Of a stretch of DNA of 64,000 nt, positions 16,490 to 25,234 are shown one piece after another. A program made the position numbers and the translations under genes. Numbering within the stretch: position 1 is the first letter of the stretch; each line of letters opens with the position of its first letter. Under the pieces are notes generated by a model. The model saw only the letters and a program-made list of their open reading frames with translations, ran no database searches and was not told the origin of the DNA. This DNA comes from DAOPXV01 sp964551445 (GTDB lineage Bacteria; Muiribacteriota; UBA9980), in NCBI GenBank assembly GCA_964551445.1, contig CAZKCG010000007.1:74778-138777 (forward strand). Direction: 5' to 3'.

Positions 16490-19400
16490 TTATTGAACCG
16501 GCAGAACAATCCGGAACCCTGTTGTCTCCCGTTTGTATGTCGGTCCGGGGCCCTGGCGGTTGAACGAACGGCATTCACTGGCAGCGGCTTCCCAGTTGCC
16601 GCCGCGATCGACGTGAGCCGTTACCCCCCCGCCCCAGGTCGATGGCGGGCCGACAGGATCCACGGTCGCTACCGAAGCGCTGTAACCGGCATACCAATCA
16701 TAACCGGCATAGTAGTCACCGCACAATTCACGAACGTTTCCGCTCATATCATAAATGCCCCACGCGTTAGGCTGTTTTGCGCCCACCGGATGCGTCGTAT
16801 TTCCGGAATTGCCCGAATACCAGCAATAATTGCCGTCGATATCAGCGCCCCAATAAAACGACGTGGCTGTACCCGCGCGGCATGAATACTCCCACTCCGC
16901 TTCCGTCGGAAGCCTGAAGCCGCTATAACCGCCTGGCTTTAAAGCGTTGATCTTTTCCAGATAACCGCCCGTCTGGCAAATATCGTTCCATGAAACGGTT
17001 TCAACAGGATAATTGTCGCCGGTTTTAAAATAACTCGGGTTAGCTCCATTCATTATGGCTTTCCATTGCCCCTGAGTTACCTCATACCTGCCTATATAAA
17101 AATCTTTCGTTAATGTTACTTTATGCCAATATTCGTGATATATTTGGCCGGTTTCCGGATCACCCATCTGAAATGTTCCTGCCGATATTTTGACCATTTC
17201 GAGTTTTACTCCGCCGCCCAGATCGATAGAAAGCGTCTGTCCGCCGGCGGGAGGCTGCGTTCCGCTGATAGTGAATGTCGCCGATGTGATGTCGGAATCG
17301 GTCATTCCGGTTTTTATCGCGACGGCTTTTACAGTAGTTGTGGCGCTCACAGTGAAAGCTGAGCTATAAGCCGTTCCAACGGTCGCCGACGGCGTCGATC
17401 CGTCCGTCGTATATTTTATCGTCGCGCCGCTTGTCGCGCATGTGATCGTAACCTGCTGCGCCGCAGTGAAAGTTCCGCCGTTGGGAGCGATCACGGGAGC
17501 CGCCGCCTTGGTTTGAGGTTGCGTCTGACTCGGAGTCAGACAGAGCCTGAAGCCCAGATTGACTGCTTTGGTTGTCGGGGTTTTATCGGTGCTGCGATAA
17601 CCCGAACGGCATGAACCGGCCGATCCGCCGTAACCGCCGCCCCTGACGATACGATAAGTTCCGGTGACCGGACCCTGCGGATCCGTCCCGGGCGACGTGG
17701 AATAATAGTTTTCGCCGGCCCAGTCGCTGCACCATTCCATGGCGTTTCCGCTCATGTCATAAAGTCCCCACGCGTTCGGCGTCTTGCCTCCGACCGACTG
17801 CATTCTGCTGCCTGAGTTGGCCGAATACCACAAGTAACCATCGCTTACAGTCGCGCCCCAGTAATATGATGTCGTAGAACCCGCTCTGCACGCATATTCC
17901 CACTCGGCTTCAGTCGGAAGCCTGAATGTTCCATATGTCGAATAACTTGAATTCATAGAACTCGTGAAACTCTGACAGTCGTTCCACGAAACGGAATAGA
18001 CGGGATTGTTATCGCCGACGAATGACGCGGTCGTGTATGGGGTGGTCCCCATGACCTTTGTCCATTGCTTTTGAGTCAATTCATATTTGCCTATATAGAA
18101 ATCCTTCGTTATCGTGACGCTGTGGACGGGTGATTCATTACCGAACGCACCTGCATTGGTATCTCCCATCTGGAACGTCCCGGCGGATATTTTTATCATT
18201 TCGATCGAAACACCGCCGCCGAGGTCGACCGTTACGCTTGCGCCGCCGACGGGAGGCTGTATTGTATTGATAGTGAACGTCGCCGCCGCTACACTGGATT
18301 CCGTCGATCCCGTTTTTATCGCGACGGCTTTTATCGTCGTGGTCGAAGAAATTGTGATCGCCGCACTGTATGTCGTTCCAACGGTCGCCGAAGGCGTCGA
18401 GCCGTCCGTCGTATATTTTATCGTCGCGCCGCTCGTCGCGCATGTGATCGAAACCTGCTGCGCCGAAGTAAATGTTCCACCGTTAGGCGAAATAGCCGGC
18501 GTTTCAACCTTGGTCTGAACCGGAATCTGTCCGGCCGAAAGAGCGAGACGGAATCCTATGTTATACTGTTTCAATGTCAGAGACACGTCATGCCGATTAG
18601 CAATACGGCTTTCGGACTCGTTATCGTAATAGCTGGCGCCCCTTATGGGGACCGAAGCTCCGCTTGCCGGGCCTGACGGATCGGTCACCGCGCCGGAGGT
18701 ATATGTTGAATAGTAATCGCTGCAGAATTCCCATACGTTTCCCGTCACGTCATATAATCCGAACGCGTTAGGCTGTTTCTGCCCGACCGCATGGTGCTTG
18801 CCCGTGCCGCCTTCGCCGTACCAGGCGTAAAGGCTGTTCATAAGGCCGCCCCAGTAATACGACGTCGCCGTTCCACCCCTGGCCGCGTATTCCCACTCAG
18901 CCTCCGTCGGAAGTTTGAACGTGCCGTAGCTTGAATAACTCTGATTCATCTTCATTATGAAGCTCTGACAGTCGTTCCAGCTGACGGTTTCCACCGGATA
19001 ATTATCGCCGGTTTTATTTAAACTCGGATTGGAACCCATTATTTTAGTCCATTGTCCCTGAGTAACTTCGTATTTGCTGATGTAATAATCTTTGGATATC
19101 GTCACGCTGTGCGCCGGACTTGCGGCGGAAACGGCCGCGTCGCCCATCTGGAAAGTCCCGGCGGATATTTTCATCATTTCGATCGAAACACCGCCGCCGA
19201 GGTCGACCGTTACGCTTGCGCCGCCGGCCGGCGGCTGCGTCGCTCCGATCGTAAATGCCGCGGTCACGACATCAGAATCGGTCATTCCGCTCTTTATCGC
19301 GGCCACTTTGAATGTTTGCGAAGATACTATCGAAAAAGGCGCGGAATATGTATTTCCGTTAGAAGAACTCGGCGTGGAACCGTCGGCGGTATATTTTATC

Positions 19401-20110
19401 GTGGCTCCGCTCGTGGCGCACGTTATCGTAATCGCCGTGGTATTAGTGACGGCACCGCCTGCGGGAGTAACAACCGGCGTCGCGACCTTGGTTACGGTCG
19501 GCGAACCGCCGCCGAAGACAAGCGAACCGCCGTCGTAGTCAAGAGTGGTATCAGATTTTAAATTCATAAAATAAGACTGGCCGGACGCGAATGTCGGATC
19601 AAGTCCGTCTAAGAGGTCGGCGATCCCGGATAAGTTTCTGATGACCTGAATGAACGAACCCGAAGATGCGCTCCATTTGTAAATGCCGCTTATGGCGGAA
19701 TTATTTTTCATTATATCGCTGAATTTATCGGCCGCGACGGTTTTGGATATTCCTACAAGGTTAAAACCTGCCTTGAGGCTGACAGGACCGATCGTCGAAA
19801 CAGAGGTGCCCGCGACGGTTATAGTTGACGCCGCGGATGTTTTTATTATATAACCTTTCCCCGCGGAAAGCGTCATGACCGTCCCTTCAGAGACGCTTAA
19901 AAAGCTTCCGGCCGAGGCGCTGTATGAATAAATTTCGTTTATCGAAGGGTTCTGCGATTTGAATTGTAACGGCGTCAGAGTGGGTTTAAGCGTAAAACTC
20001 ACAAAATTAAAGCCTTCTTTCAGGCTTAAAGACTGACTTTGTGCCTGAGCGGCAGCCGGGATGATAAAAATGAGCGTTATAAAAAGTACCAATAATATTT
20101 TTTTTAACAT
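16490..20110 (-). CDS. Secreted protein with three chitobiase-like and three FGE-sulfatase-like domains
   Basis: 1206 residues with a signal peptide (residues 1-23). Residues about 25-190 are two copies of a GFN-type domain (LKEGFNFVSF..., LKAGFNLVGI...). Then three tandem units follow, each a chitobiase/hexosaminidase C-terminal-type beta-sandwich (CATSGATIKYT.DGSTPS) plus an FGE/SUMF1 domain (GTFQMGD, PVETVSWNDCQ, RLPTEAEWEYA, GLYDMSGNV, GFRL). FGE domains begin near residues 300, 630 and 960. The paired Cys of true formylglycine-generating enzymes is absent: one Cys in units 2 and 3, none in unit 1. A binding or structural role is more likely than sulfatase activation. GGAGG before the ATG supports the start. 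Confidence 0.85.
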   Translation of the reverse strand: MLKKILLVLFITLIFIIPAAAQAQSQSLSLKEGFNFVSFTLKPTLTPLQFKSQNPSINEIYSYSASAGSFLSVSEGTVMTLSAGKGYIIKTSAASTITVAGTSVSTIGPVSLKAGFNLVGISKTVAADKFSDIMKNNSAISGIYKWSASSGSFIQVIRNLSGIADLLDGLDPTFASGQSYFMNLKSDTTLDYDGGSLVFGGGSPTVTKVATPVVTPAGGAVTNTTAITITCATSGATIKYTADGSTPSSSNGNTYSAPFSIVSSQTFKVAAIKSGMTDSDVVTAAFTIGATQPPAGGASVTVDLGGGVSIEMMKISAGTFQMGDAAVSAASPAHSVTISKDYYISKYEVTQGQWTKIMGSNPSLNKTGDNYPVETVSWNDCQSFIMKMNQSYSSYGTFKLPTEAEWEYAARGGTATSYYWGGLMNSLYAWYGEGGTGKHHAVGQKQPNAFGLYDVTGNVWEFCSDYYSTYTSGAVTDPSGPASGASVPIRGASYYDNESESRIANRHDVSLTLKQYNIGFRLALSAGQIPVQTKVETPAISPNGGTFTSAQQVSITCATSGATIKYTTDGSTPSATVGTTYSAAITISSTTTIKAVAIKTGSTESSVAAATFTINTIQPPVGGASVTVDLGGGVSIEMIKISAGTFQMGDTNAGAFGNESPVHSVTITKDFYIGKYELTQKQWTKVMGTTPYTTASFVGDNNPVYSVSWNDCQSFTSSMNSSYSTYGTFRLPTEAEWEYACRAGSTTSYYWGATVSDGYLWYSANSGSRMQSVGGKTPNAWGLYDMSGNAMEWCSDWAGENYYSTSPGTDPQGPVTGTYRIVRGGGYGGSAGSCRSGYRSTDKTPTTKAVNLGFRLCLTPSQTQPQTKAAAPVIAPNGGTFTAAQQVTITCATSGATIKYTTDGSTPSATVGTAYSSAFTVSATTTVKAVAIKTGMTDSDITSATFTISGTQPPAGGQTLSIDLGGGVKLEMVKISAGTFQMGDPETGQIYHEYWHKVTLTKDFYIGRYEVTQGQWKAIMNGANPSYFKTGDNYPVETVSWNDICQTGGYLEKINALKPGGYSGFRLPTEAEWEYSCRAGTATSFYWGADIDGNYCWYSGNSGNTTHPVGAKQPNAWGIYDMSGNVRELCGDYYAGYDWYAGYSASVATVDPVGPPSTWGGGVTAHVDRGGNWEAAASECRSFNRQGPGPTYKRETTGFRIVLPVQ

Positions 20111-20178
20111 CGAGTTACCTCCAGCGGTTATATATTAAAATTAAATAACGAATATTGAATATAACGGACGGCTCGTTT

Positions 20179-20571
20179 TTATTTTATAACGAGACCTTTT
20201 CCGTTATTATCGTATTTGTCCGAGGATGAATTATATATCATAAATGATGAGGAGGGAACGGGAGCCTTCATCGTTACGGCATGATCAAGACCGTCATTCG
20301 AGGTTGTTTCATGAAAGTCCGACCAGAGGGGGGCGCCGTTGAAGGAAAGACCTGATGTGACGACGCTGCTTTTTTGAACGGGTATCTGAGTCTGATAACT
20401 TATAGTGAGGTCGTCTCCGTTTCTAACCATTTTGACGCTTTCGGCGATTATCGAATTTTGCGATCCGGGAACGGGATTTGTTGCGTCGCCCCCGCCTCCT
20501 CCGCCGCAGCCGGTTAAAAGGATCGAAGCAGAGATAAATACAGCCAGAAAAAGGAAATTGAATTTTCTCAT
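20179..20571 (-). CDS. Small lipoprotein
   Basis: 130 residues from the ATG at 20571, which has GGAGG 6 bases upstream; an in-frame codon at 20583 would overlap that ribosome site. Signal peptide with lipobox LLTGC followed by a run of Gly, the hallmark of surface lipoproteins. The remainder (about residues 35-130) is a small beta-rich domain of no family I recognise. It is 69 bases upstream of the large FGE-like gene on the same strand and may be its surface partner. Confidence 0.7.
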   Translation of the reverse strand: MRKFNFLFLAVFISASILLTGCGGGGGGDATNPVPGSQNSIIAESVKMVRNGDDLTISYQTQIPVQKSSVVTSGLSFNGAPLWSDFHETTSNDGLDHAVTMKAPVPSSSFMIYNSSSDKYDNNGKGLVIK

Positions 20572-20809
20572 AGCGACCTCCATAAATTATTCATTTTTCA
20601 AATTTAACGGCAATGTTTATCCGTCATTTTCATCTTACATCACATTTTTATAATATGCAATATCAATAAAAAATTATTTTAAAATGACCGGTCATCAGCG
20701 GGCGACATAAGCTAAAAAGAACTAATGACAAGTGTTTCAACAAGGCCGGATCAGGACCTTTCAGCCGTCAAAACATGAGTATTTCCCTCGACGATCGTTC
20801 TTTCACTGA

Positions 20810-21808
20810 TCAGAAGAATGCGATCGATCTTATTTTTTTATCCGTCAAATTTCCTCTTTTAAATAGACCCGCCGAAATAGACGCGAGCATGGTCAGAACG
20901 AAACTTAAAACGACGCTCGCCATTATCGCGGCCGCCGAAATAGACGCGAGTTCAAGAGCGTCAGGCGCTTGAGTTTCATGCAACCGGATATTTCCCGGTT
21001 CCGTAAAGCTTGAATTTATGACGCTTCTTTCTAAAAGAGTATCCGGCCGCTGCGATAAATTGTTTAAACAATATATGACGCTCAAAACAGCCATTAATAG
21101 TGAAAAATATAAGAACGCGTCCCAGAAACCGAAGCCATGCGAAACGCCGGATGATGTGCCCGGAGAGCCTTCAGAACTCAAAGCCGGCGCAAAAGAAGAA
21201 ACCGGAACGGAAGAAGGGCCGGATGAATTATTTTTAAAATCTTTTAGTTTTTCATTGAATTTCCCTATTTCCCCGTTGAACAAAACCATCGGGATGCCAA
21301 GAGAAAATATCATCGGAAAAAGCGCGAATTCATATTTAATAGCAAAAACCGGCAGCGAAGCGATAATTAAGCCGATCCATAAGTTGAGCGCGAAATTCTT
21401 TTTTTGAAGCTCGAACGAATATAGCCTTTTTTTATTTTCGGTCGCGGCGAAGTTCAAAAGAAACGCCGTCTCTTTTTTTATAAGAGCCAGTTCCCAGAGC
21501 GACGATATGAAGCCCGCCGTGAGACCGACGGAAACCGACGTCCAGAAGCCGCCGTAAAAGAGGCGAGAGAGGGTTATTCTTAATTCCGCGCCGATGACGA
21601 ATTCTCCGAAAATATATATCACAACGAGCATAGCGAAACAAAGCGAAGAGATCAAAAGCCTGATAGAGGGATCCATTAAATTAAAATTATTTATTTCATG
21701 AAGAGATCCGCTCAGTGAAAATCCTGGTTCTTTCGACCTGGCTTTTTCAAAAATTTCATTTATTTTAGAATCGTCAACATGATTTCCTTCATTTTTTTCC
21801 GAGTTCAT
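20810..21808 (-). CDS. Multi-pass membrane protein, possible anti-sigma partner
   Basis: 332 residues with about six to seven hydrophobic segments (for example SSLCFAMLVVIYIFGEFVIG, FWTSVSVGLTAGFISSL, LWIGLIIASLPVFAI, FLYFSLLMAVLSVIYC, ISAAAIMASVVLSFVLTMLA). The N-terminal 50 residues are soluble and charged. Its start overlaps the end of the ECF sigma gene by 20 bases, the usual arrangement for a sigma factor and its membrane anti-sigma factor. No zinc-binding HxxxCxxC motif is seen, so the anti-sigma role rests on position only. Confidence 0.6.
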   Translation of the reverse strand: MNSEKNEGNHVDDSKINEIFEKARSKEPGFSLSGSLHEINNFNLMDPSIRLLISSLCFAMLVVIYIFGEFVIGAELRITLSRLFYGGFWTSVSVGLTAGFISSLWELALIKKETAFLLNFAATENKKRLYSFELQKKNFALNLWIGLIIASLPVFAIKYEFALFPMIFSLGIPMVLFNGEIGKFNEKLKDFKNNSSGPSSVPVSSFAPALSSEGSPGTSSGVSHGFGFWDAFLYFSLLMAVLSVIYCLNNLSQRPDTLLERSVINSSFTEPGNIRLHETQAPDALELASISAAAIMASVVLSFVLTMLASISAGLFKRGNLTDKKIRSIAFF

Positions 21809-22331
21809 AAGAAAGCCTCCCTATAGCCCGCGAAAGCCTTGAAGCGACCGTCCCCACCGGGATGCCGATGACCTGGCTTATCGCGGAATAATCCATTTCT
21901 TCATAATATTTAAGATACACGACCTCTCTGTCCTTCGCATCCAGTTTTGAAAGCGCCTTTGAAAGTTCCCCGAGCTCCTCATTCTTTTCAGCCTTGCGTG
22001 AAACGTCGCTTTTATCGGCGTAAGAATCGAGCACATGGTTCGAAAAACGGAGAAAGCGGTTGAAAAAGCGCCTGAATACATTGCGCATAACGTTAGTAGC
22101 CACCCTGAAAAGCCATGGCCTGTAATTGAAATCGTCATTTGTGAAATCAGGCTCGAGCGCGGCTTTATAGAAAGTTTCGGAGACTATGTCGCATGCCGAA
22201 TCGTGATCGCCGAGCATACCAAGAGCGTAAGCAAAGATGCGCCCGGACATCTCATTGTAGATGGCGTCGAATCTTTCTTCGTTTTTCGCGGCATCGCAGC
22301 CGTTTCCTTTTTTTATATCCGCATCGCTCAT
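21789..22331 (-). CDS. ECF-type RNA polymerase sigma factor
   Basis: 180 residues. Region 2 is at about residues 20-90 (RIFAYALGMLGDHDSACDIV, then YRPWLFRVATNVMRN for -10 recognition). Region 4 is at about 120-175 (LSKLDAKDREVVYLKYYEEMDYSAISQVIG, then VGTVASRLSRAIGRL helix-turn-helix for -35 recognition). It overlaps the upstream 497-residue gene by four bases and the downstream membrane gene by 20 bases, so all three form one operon. The extracytoplasmic signal and target promoters are unknown. Confidence 0.9.
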   Translation of the reverse strand: MSDADIKKGNGCDAAKNEERFDAIYNEMSGRIFAYALGMLGDHDSACDIVSETFYKAALEPDFTNDDFNYRPWLFRVATNVMRNVFRRFFNRFLRFSNHVLDSYADKSDVSRKAEKNEELGELSKALSKLDAKDREVVYLKYYEEMDYSAISQVIGIPVGTVASRLSRAIGRLSYELGKK

Positions 22332-23812
22332 TTTAAAACCGGCGCTTTCACGGTTATTACTGAATCTTTTTTCTCGTCGCCGCCGTCATCGCGGCCGTCG
22401 ATGCCAATACTGTATATTTTTAATCCGCCGCCGGGCGTTTCCATCATTTTAAGATTTAAATTATCCACGGGATCGATCGCGGCTATGGAAAGCTCCTTGA
22501 AAAAATCTTTGTCGCTATCGTATTTCGGCCATCTTTTATTCCTGGCGTGAAATATTCTCGACATCGCGGCGGCCGCAAGAAGGCGGTCGTTTATAAAATC
22601 CGTGAATATAATATGAAATCCGTCTCTTCCGATGTATTGCCGGTACTCGAAACTGGCCAACGGATGGACCGTCAGCGCTTTTCTTAAAAACATGAGCATC
22701 CCCGTAAGGCCTTCGGGAGAATCCGCGAGCTCGCGGCCGATAGTTTTTTTGCCTTTCATTATATCCTCGAATGAACGGACGGTTTTAGCGACCTCCAGAA
22801 ATCCCTTTTTTTCAGCTATTTCGATATCATCAGCGAATTTCGCGTAATGCGCGCGCGTATCGCCGTACCACATATCCAGGCTTTTGCGCATTATTTTCTG
22901 CGTCATGCTCATATCGGCTTCAGCCTGAGCGGCGTAAAAAAATTCCGCGCCTTTGATCATTTCACTTATCCGTGAACCGGTTTCCATAAAAGCCAGCCTT
23001 TTTTTCAGCATTATTTCGGCCGTCGCCATAAGATCTTTATCTCTGGTTATGTCGTTGTTGTTGATATAGATATTTCTCAAAAGCTCCACGCTCTTTGAGT
23101 CCATGCTCTGGCCGTAATATTTGCTTTCCGATTCCCAGATCTGAGGTACGCCGTAAAACGAGCCGTAAAACAGAGCTCTGTGGGCCCTGAGCCACGCTAT
23201 GTCGGCGCACATGGCGTATTCGAAATAACCGCGTTCGGCCGCCGCGGACATCGAAACATATATATAGCCAAGCGCAATATTGAAAAGGTAATAATCATTC
23301 TGTGCGTAAACGGAGTTCCAGCCTGCCAGCATTTTTTTTGCGAATCCGATGTTATCGAGCGACGCATGTTTCGCGGGAATATACGACGAAGCGTAATCGG
23401 CAATGATATTTCTCGCGCGGCCGTTCTCAGACCACAATCTTTCCATGTTGGCTTTCCCGAGCTTTCTCCGGTATTGCCAGCTCGAAACAAGGCTCTTTTT
23501 TATCTGCTCATAGTTAGATCTTAAAGCCGGGTCCTTTTTCACCATATCATCAAGTTTAGAAAGATATTCCGGCGTGAATTCCTCTTCAAGTTTTATTTTC
23601 GATACTTCGATCTCGACGGACGCGACGGTATTGAAATCATTCTTCAGCGGCCAGTTAACATCGACGAAGATCCTGGGCGGGCCCGGCCAAACGGCCTTTT
23701 TTCCATTAAAGATCCCGCTCGCGTTATACGCGATGGCGCAGAGAAAACAGGAAAAGAAGAACAGAAATAGCGCCGCGAATTTTTTTATATATGATCTTCC
23801 AGTTTTACCCAT
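22328..23812 (-). CDS. Uncharacterised protein with N-terminal membrane anchor
   Basis: About 494 residues from the ATG at 23812, which has GAGAGG 8 bases upstream; the frame extends to a GTG at 23821. One hydrophobic segment near the N-terminus (KKFAALFLFFFSCFLCAIAY) anchors a long, helix-rich, likely periplasmic domain. The C-terminal 100 residues (FIINDRLLAAAAMSRIFHARNKRWPKYDSDKDF...) resemble the end of large DUF-type proteins that carry a G-type pseudopilin-like tail, but I cannot name the family. First gene of the ECF sigma operon, which hints that it takes part in the same envelope response. Confidence 0.6.
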   Translation of the reverse strand: MGKTGRSYIKKFAALFLFFFSCFLCAIAYNASGIFNGKKAVWPGPPRIFVDVNWPLKNDFNTVASVEIEVSKIKLEEEFTPEYLSKLDDMVKKDPALRSNYEQIKKSLVSSWQYRRKLGKANMERLWSENGRARNIIADYASSYIPAKHASLDNIGFAKKMLAGWNSVYAQNDYYLFNIALGYIYVSMSAAAERGYFEYAMCADIAWLRAHRALFYGSFYGVPQIWESESKYYGQSMDSKSVELLRNIYINNNDITRDKDLMATAEIMLKKRLAFMETGSRISEMIKGAEFFYAAQAEADMSMTQKIMRKSLDMWYGDTRAHYAKFADDIEIAEKKGFLEVAKTVRSFEDIMKGKKTIGRELADSPEGLTGMLMFLRKALTVHPLASFEYRQYIGRDGFHIIFTDFINDRLLAAAAMSRIFHARNKRWPKYDSDKDFFKELSIAAIDPVDNLNLKMMETPGGGLKIYSIGIDGRDDGGDEKKDSVITVKAPVLK

Positions 23813-23980
23813 GAACATCACCTCTCAGGCTTCTTTTTACGACTGGCCGCCGGCCGGCAGCCCTTTTTGTTTTTAAAGCATGCTTCGCCTTCGAAAGTAT
23901 AACACCGAACGGATAAAAAAATTCCGTTTTTTTTATAATTTTTATAATTCCCTCGGCGGCAGGCAATTTCGAAATAACGG

Positions 23981-24009
23981 TTGTAAAAAAACCTGATCTA
24001 TTGTATAAT
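23981..24009 (+). promoter_or_regulatory. Sigma-70-type promoter
   Basis: TTGTAA (23981-23986) and TATAAT (24004-24009) with 17-base spacing, 60-70 bases before the plus-strand gene at 24075. Confidence 0.65.
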
Positions 24010-24074
24010 ATATAATAGATAACCATTGAATTAATTCAATTTTGGACGCGTGATCTCCTGGAGGTGGACCGAAC

Positions 24075-24728
24075 ATGACCGACAATAAAGACAAAACTCC
24101 GCCGGCTTCTCAGAACCCGAACGTCAAGTCAATATGGCAGAAATCAAATCCCTTCGGGAAATTTGAATCTAAAAAGATACATAAGACCAAAGAGGACGAA
24201 GATAGAGAAAAGGCCGAAATAGCGGCAGCCGCGAAAAAAAATGAGCCCGTGGCCGTGGAATTGGCCGATATCCCCACCGGCGAATTAACCGAGGAACAGG
24301 TCGCCGAACTTAAAAAGAGGGGAAAATTGCCTACCGTTATAAAGGTAGTCGATTTCACCGGCTCGACGGAAGGCCCCGTTATAAAAATACTGATCTCCGT
24401 GGTGAACGGAGGAGACGCCCTTGCGCGTGACGTTAAGGTGAAGTGCATAGGCAACGCCAGGCTCAGAGCCGCTTCAAGCCCGATGGCTCCGGTCGGCGAC
24501 ATAGTTCCAAGATCAAAAGGCGTCGCCCAGTTCACTTATGAAATGCCGAAAAACTTTTGCGAAGAATACGCCAATTTCGCCGTAACGGCGGAAGCAGAGA
24601 ACTCAAAGGTCTTTTCGCAGCTTTTTACCGTGAAGACCGGAAGAAGGCCGCTCTCGGCGACCGAGATCATGCAGCAGATGGAGGCCGAAGCGCGCGGCGA
24701 AAATAAAAAGAAACCGCAGATCGGATAA
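24075..24728 (+). CDS. Uncharacterised cytosolic protein with CARDB-like domain
   Basis: 217 residues. The first 75 are charged and probably disordered (many Lys/Glu). Residues about 90-190 form a predicted beta-sandwich (VIKILISVVNGGDALARDVKVKC..., KGVAQFTYEMPKNF...), a pattern of CARDB/DUF11-like domains normally found on secreted proteins. No signal peptide or membrane segment is present. GGAGGTGG lies upstream of the ATG. It is monocistronic and convergent with the pseudopilin gene, 11 bases away. Function not recognised. Confidence 0.65.
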   Translation: MTDNKDKTPPASQNPNVKSIWQKSNPFGKFESKKIHKTKEDEDREKAEIAAAAKKNEPVAVELADIPTGELTEEQVAELKKRGKLPTVIKVVDFTGSTEGPVIKILISVVNGGDALARDVKVKCIGNARLRAASSPMAPVGDIVPRSKGVAQFTYEMPKNFCEEYANFAVTAEAENSKVFSQLFTVKTGRRPLSATEIMQQMEAEARGENKKKPQIG

Positions 24729-24739
24729 GAAGACGGCCG

Positions 24740-25105
24740 TTAATTCTGTTTCATGCCGTATTTCAAAGAAACTTTCGGCACCGAAGCCTTCGGCACGCAA
24801 TATATTTCAAAGTTGACGGTGTCGATCTTATACGGCGAACCCCACGGATCGACCGGCCTTATAGACAGATATTTTCCCACGAGAGCGTCTATGGTCGGCG
24901 GATACTGTCCGAGAGTATCGACCCGGTACATTTTTATGGCGTTCTTAATGCTTTCAAGATCCTGCCTGGCTTTGATCACGCGCGCGTCGTTCGCGGTATT
25001 TCCATAGTAGAGCGCGGCGAATGACACTAAAATACACAGAATGCTTATCACGACAAGAAGTTCTATCAGCGAAAACCCTTTTTTTAGTTCATAGTATCGT
25101 ATCAT
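24740..25105 (-). CDS. GspG-like type II/IV pseudopilin
   Basis: 121 residues from the ATG at 25105, which has GGAGGG 5 bases upstream. Prepilin peptidase motif KKGFSLIELLVVIS with Gly(-1)/Phe(+1)/Glu(+5), then the hydrophobic spine helix. The C-terminal domain has the GspG layout: NAIKMYRVDTLGQYPPTIDALV and PVDPWGSPYKI. It would assemble into the pseudopilus of a type II secretion-like system. No other secretion genes are next to it, so it may be one of several scattered minor pilins. Confidence 0.88.
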   Translation of the reverse strand: MIRYYELKKGFSLIELLVVISILCILVSFAALYYGNTANDARVIKARQDLESIKNAIKMYRVDTLGQYPPTIDALVGKYLSIRPVDPWGSPYKIDTVNFEIYCVPKASVPKVSLKYGMKQN

Positions 25106-25234
25106 ATTTCCCTCCGGCGTTTTTGACGCGGATCCATACTTATAATTAAATATTAGCACAATATATTCCTTTAATCAAGCGCCTGATCTTATTTTATCTT
25201 AATTGACGGCCGCGCAGATCTAGTTTGCCTTTTA

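Noticed and set aside
18114..19561. Open plus-strand frames across the FGE-like repeats
   Set aside because: They repeat in step with the duplicated units on the minus strand and read as low-complexity Val/Ala/Thr or Arg/Gly; shadows of the real gene.
16490..20110. True formylglycine-generating enzyme
   Set aside because: The two Cys of the FGE active site are not both present in any of the three domains.
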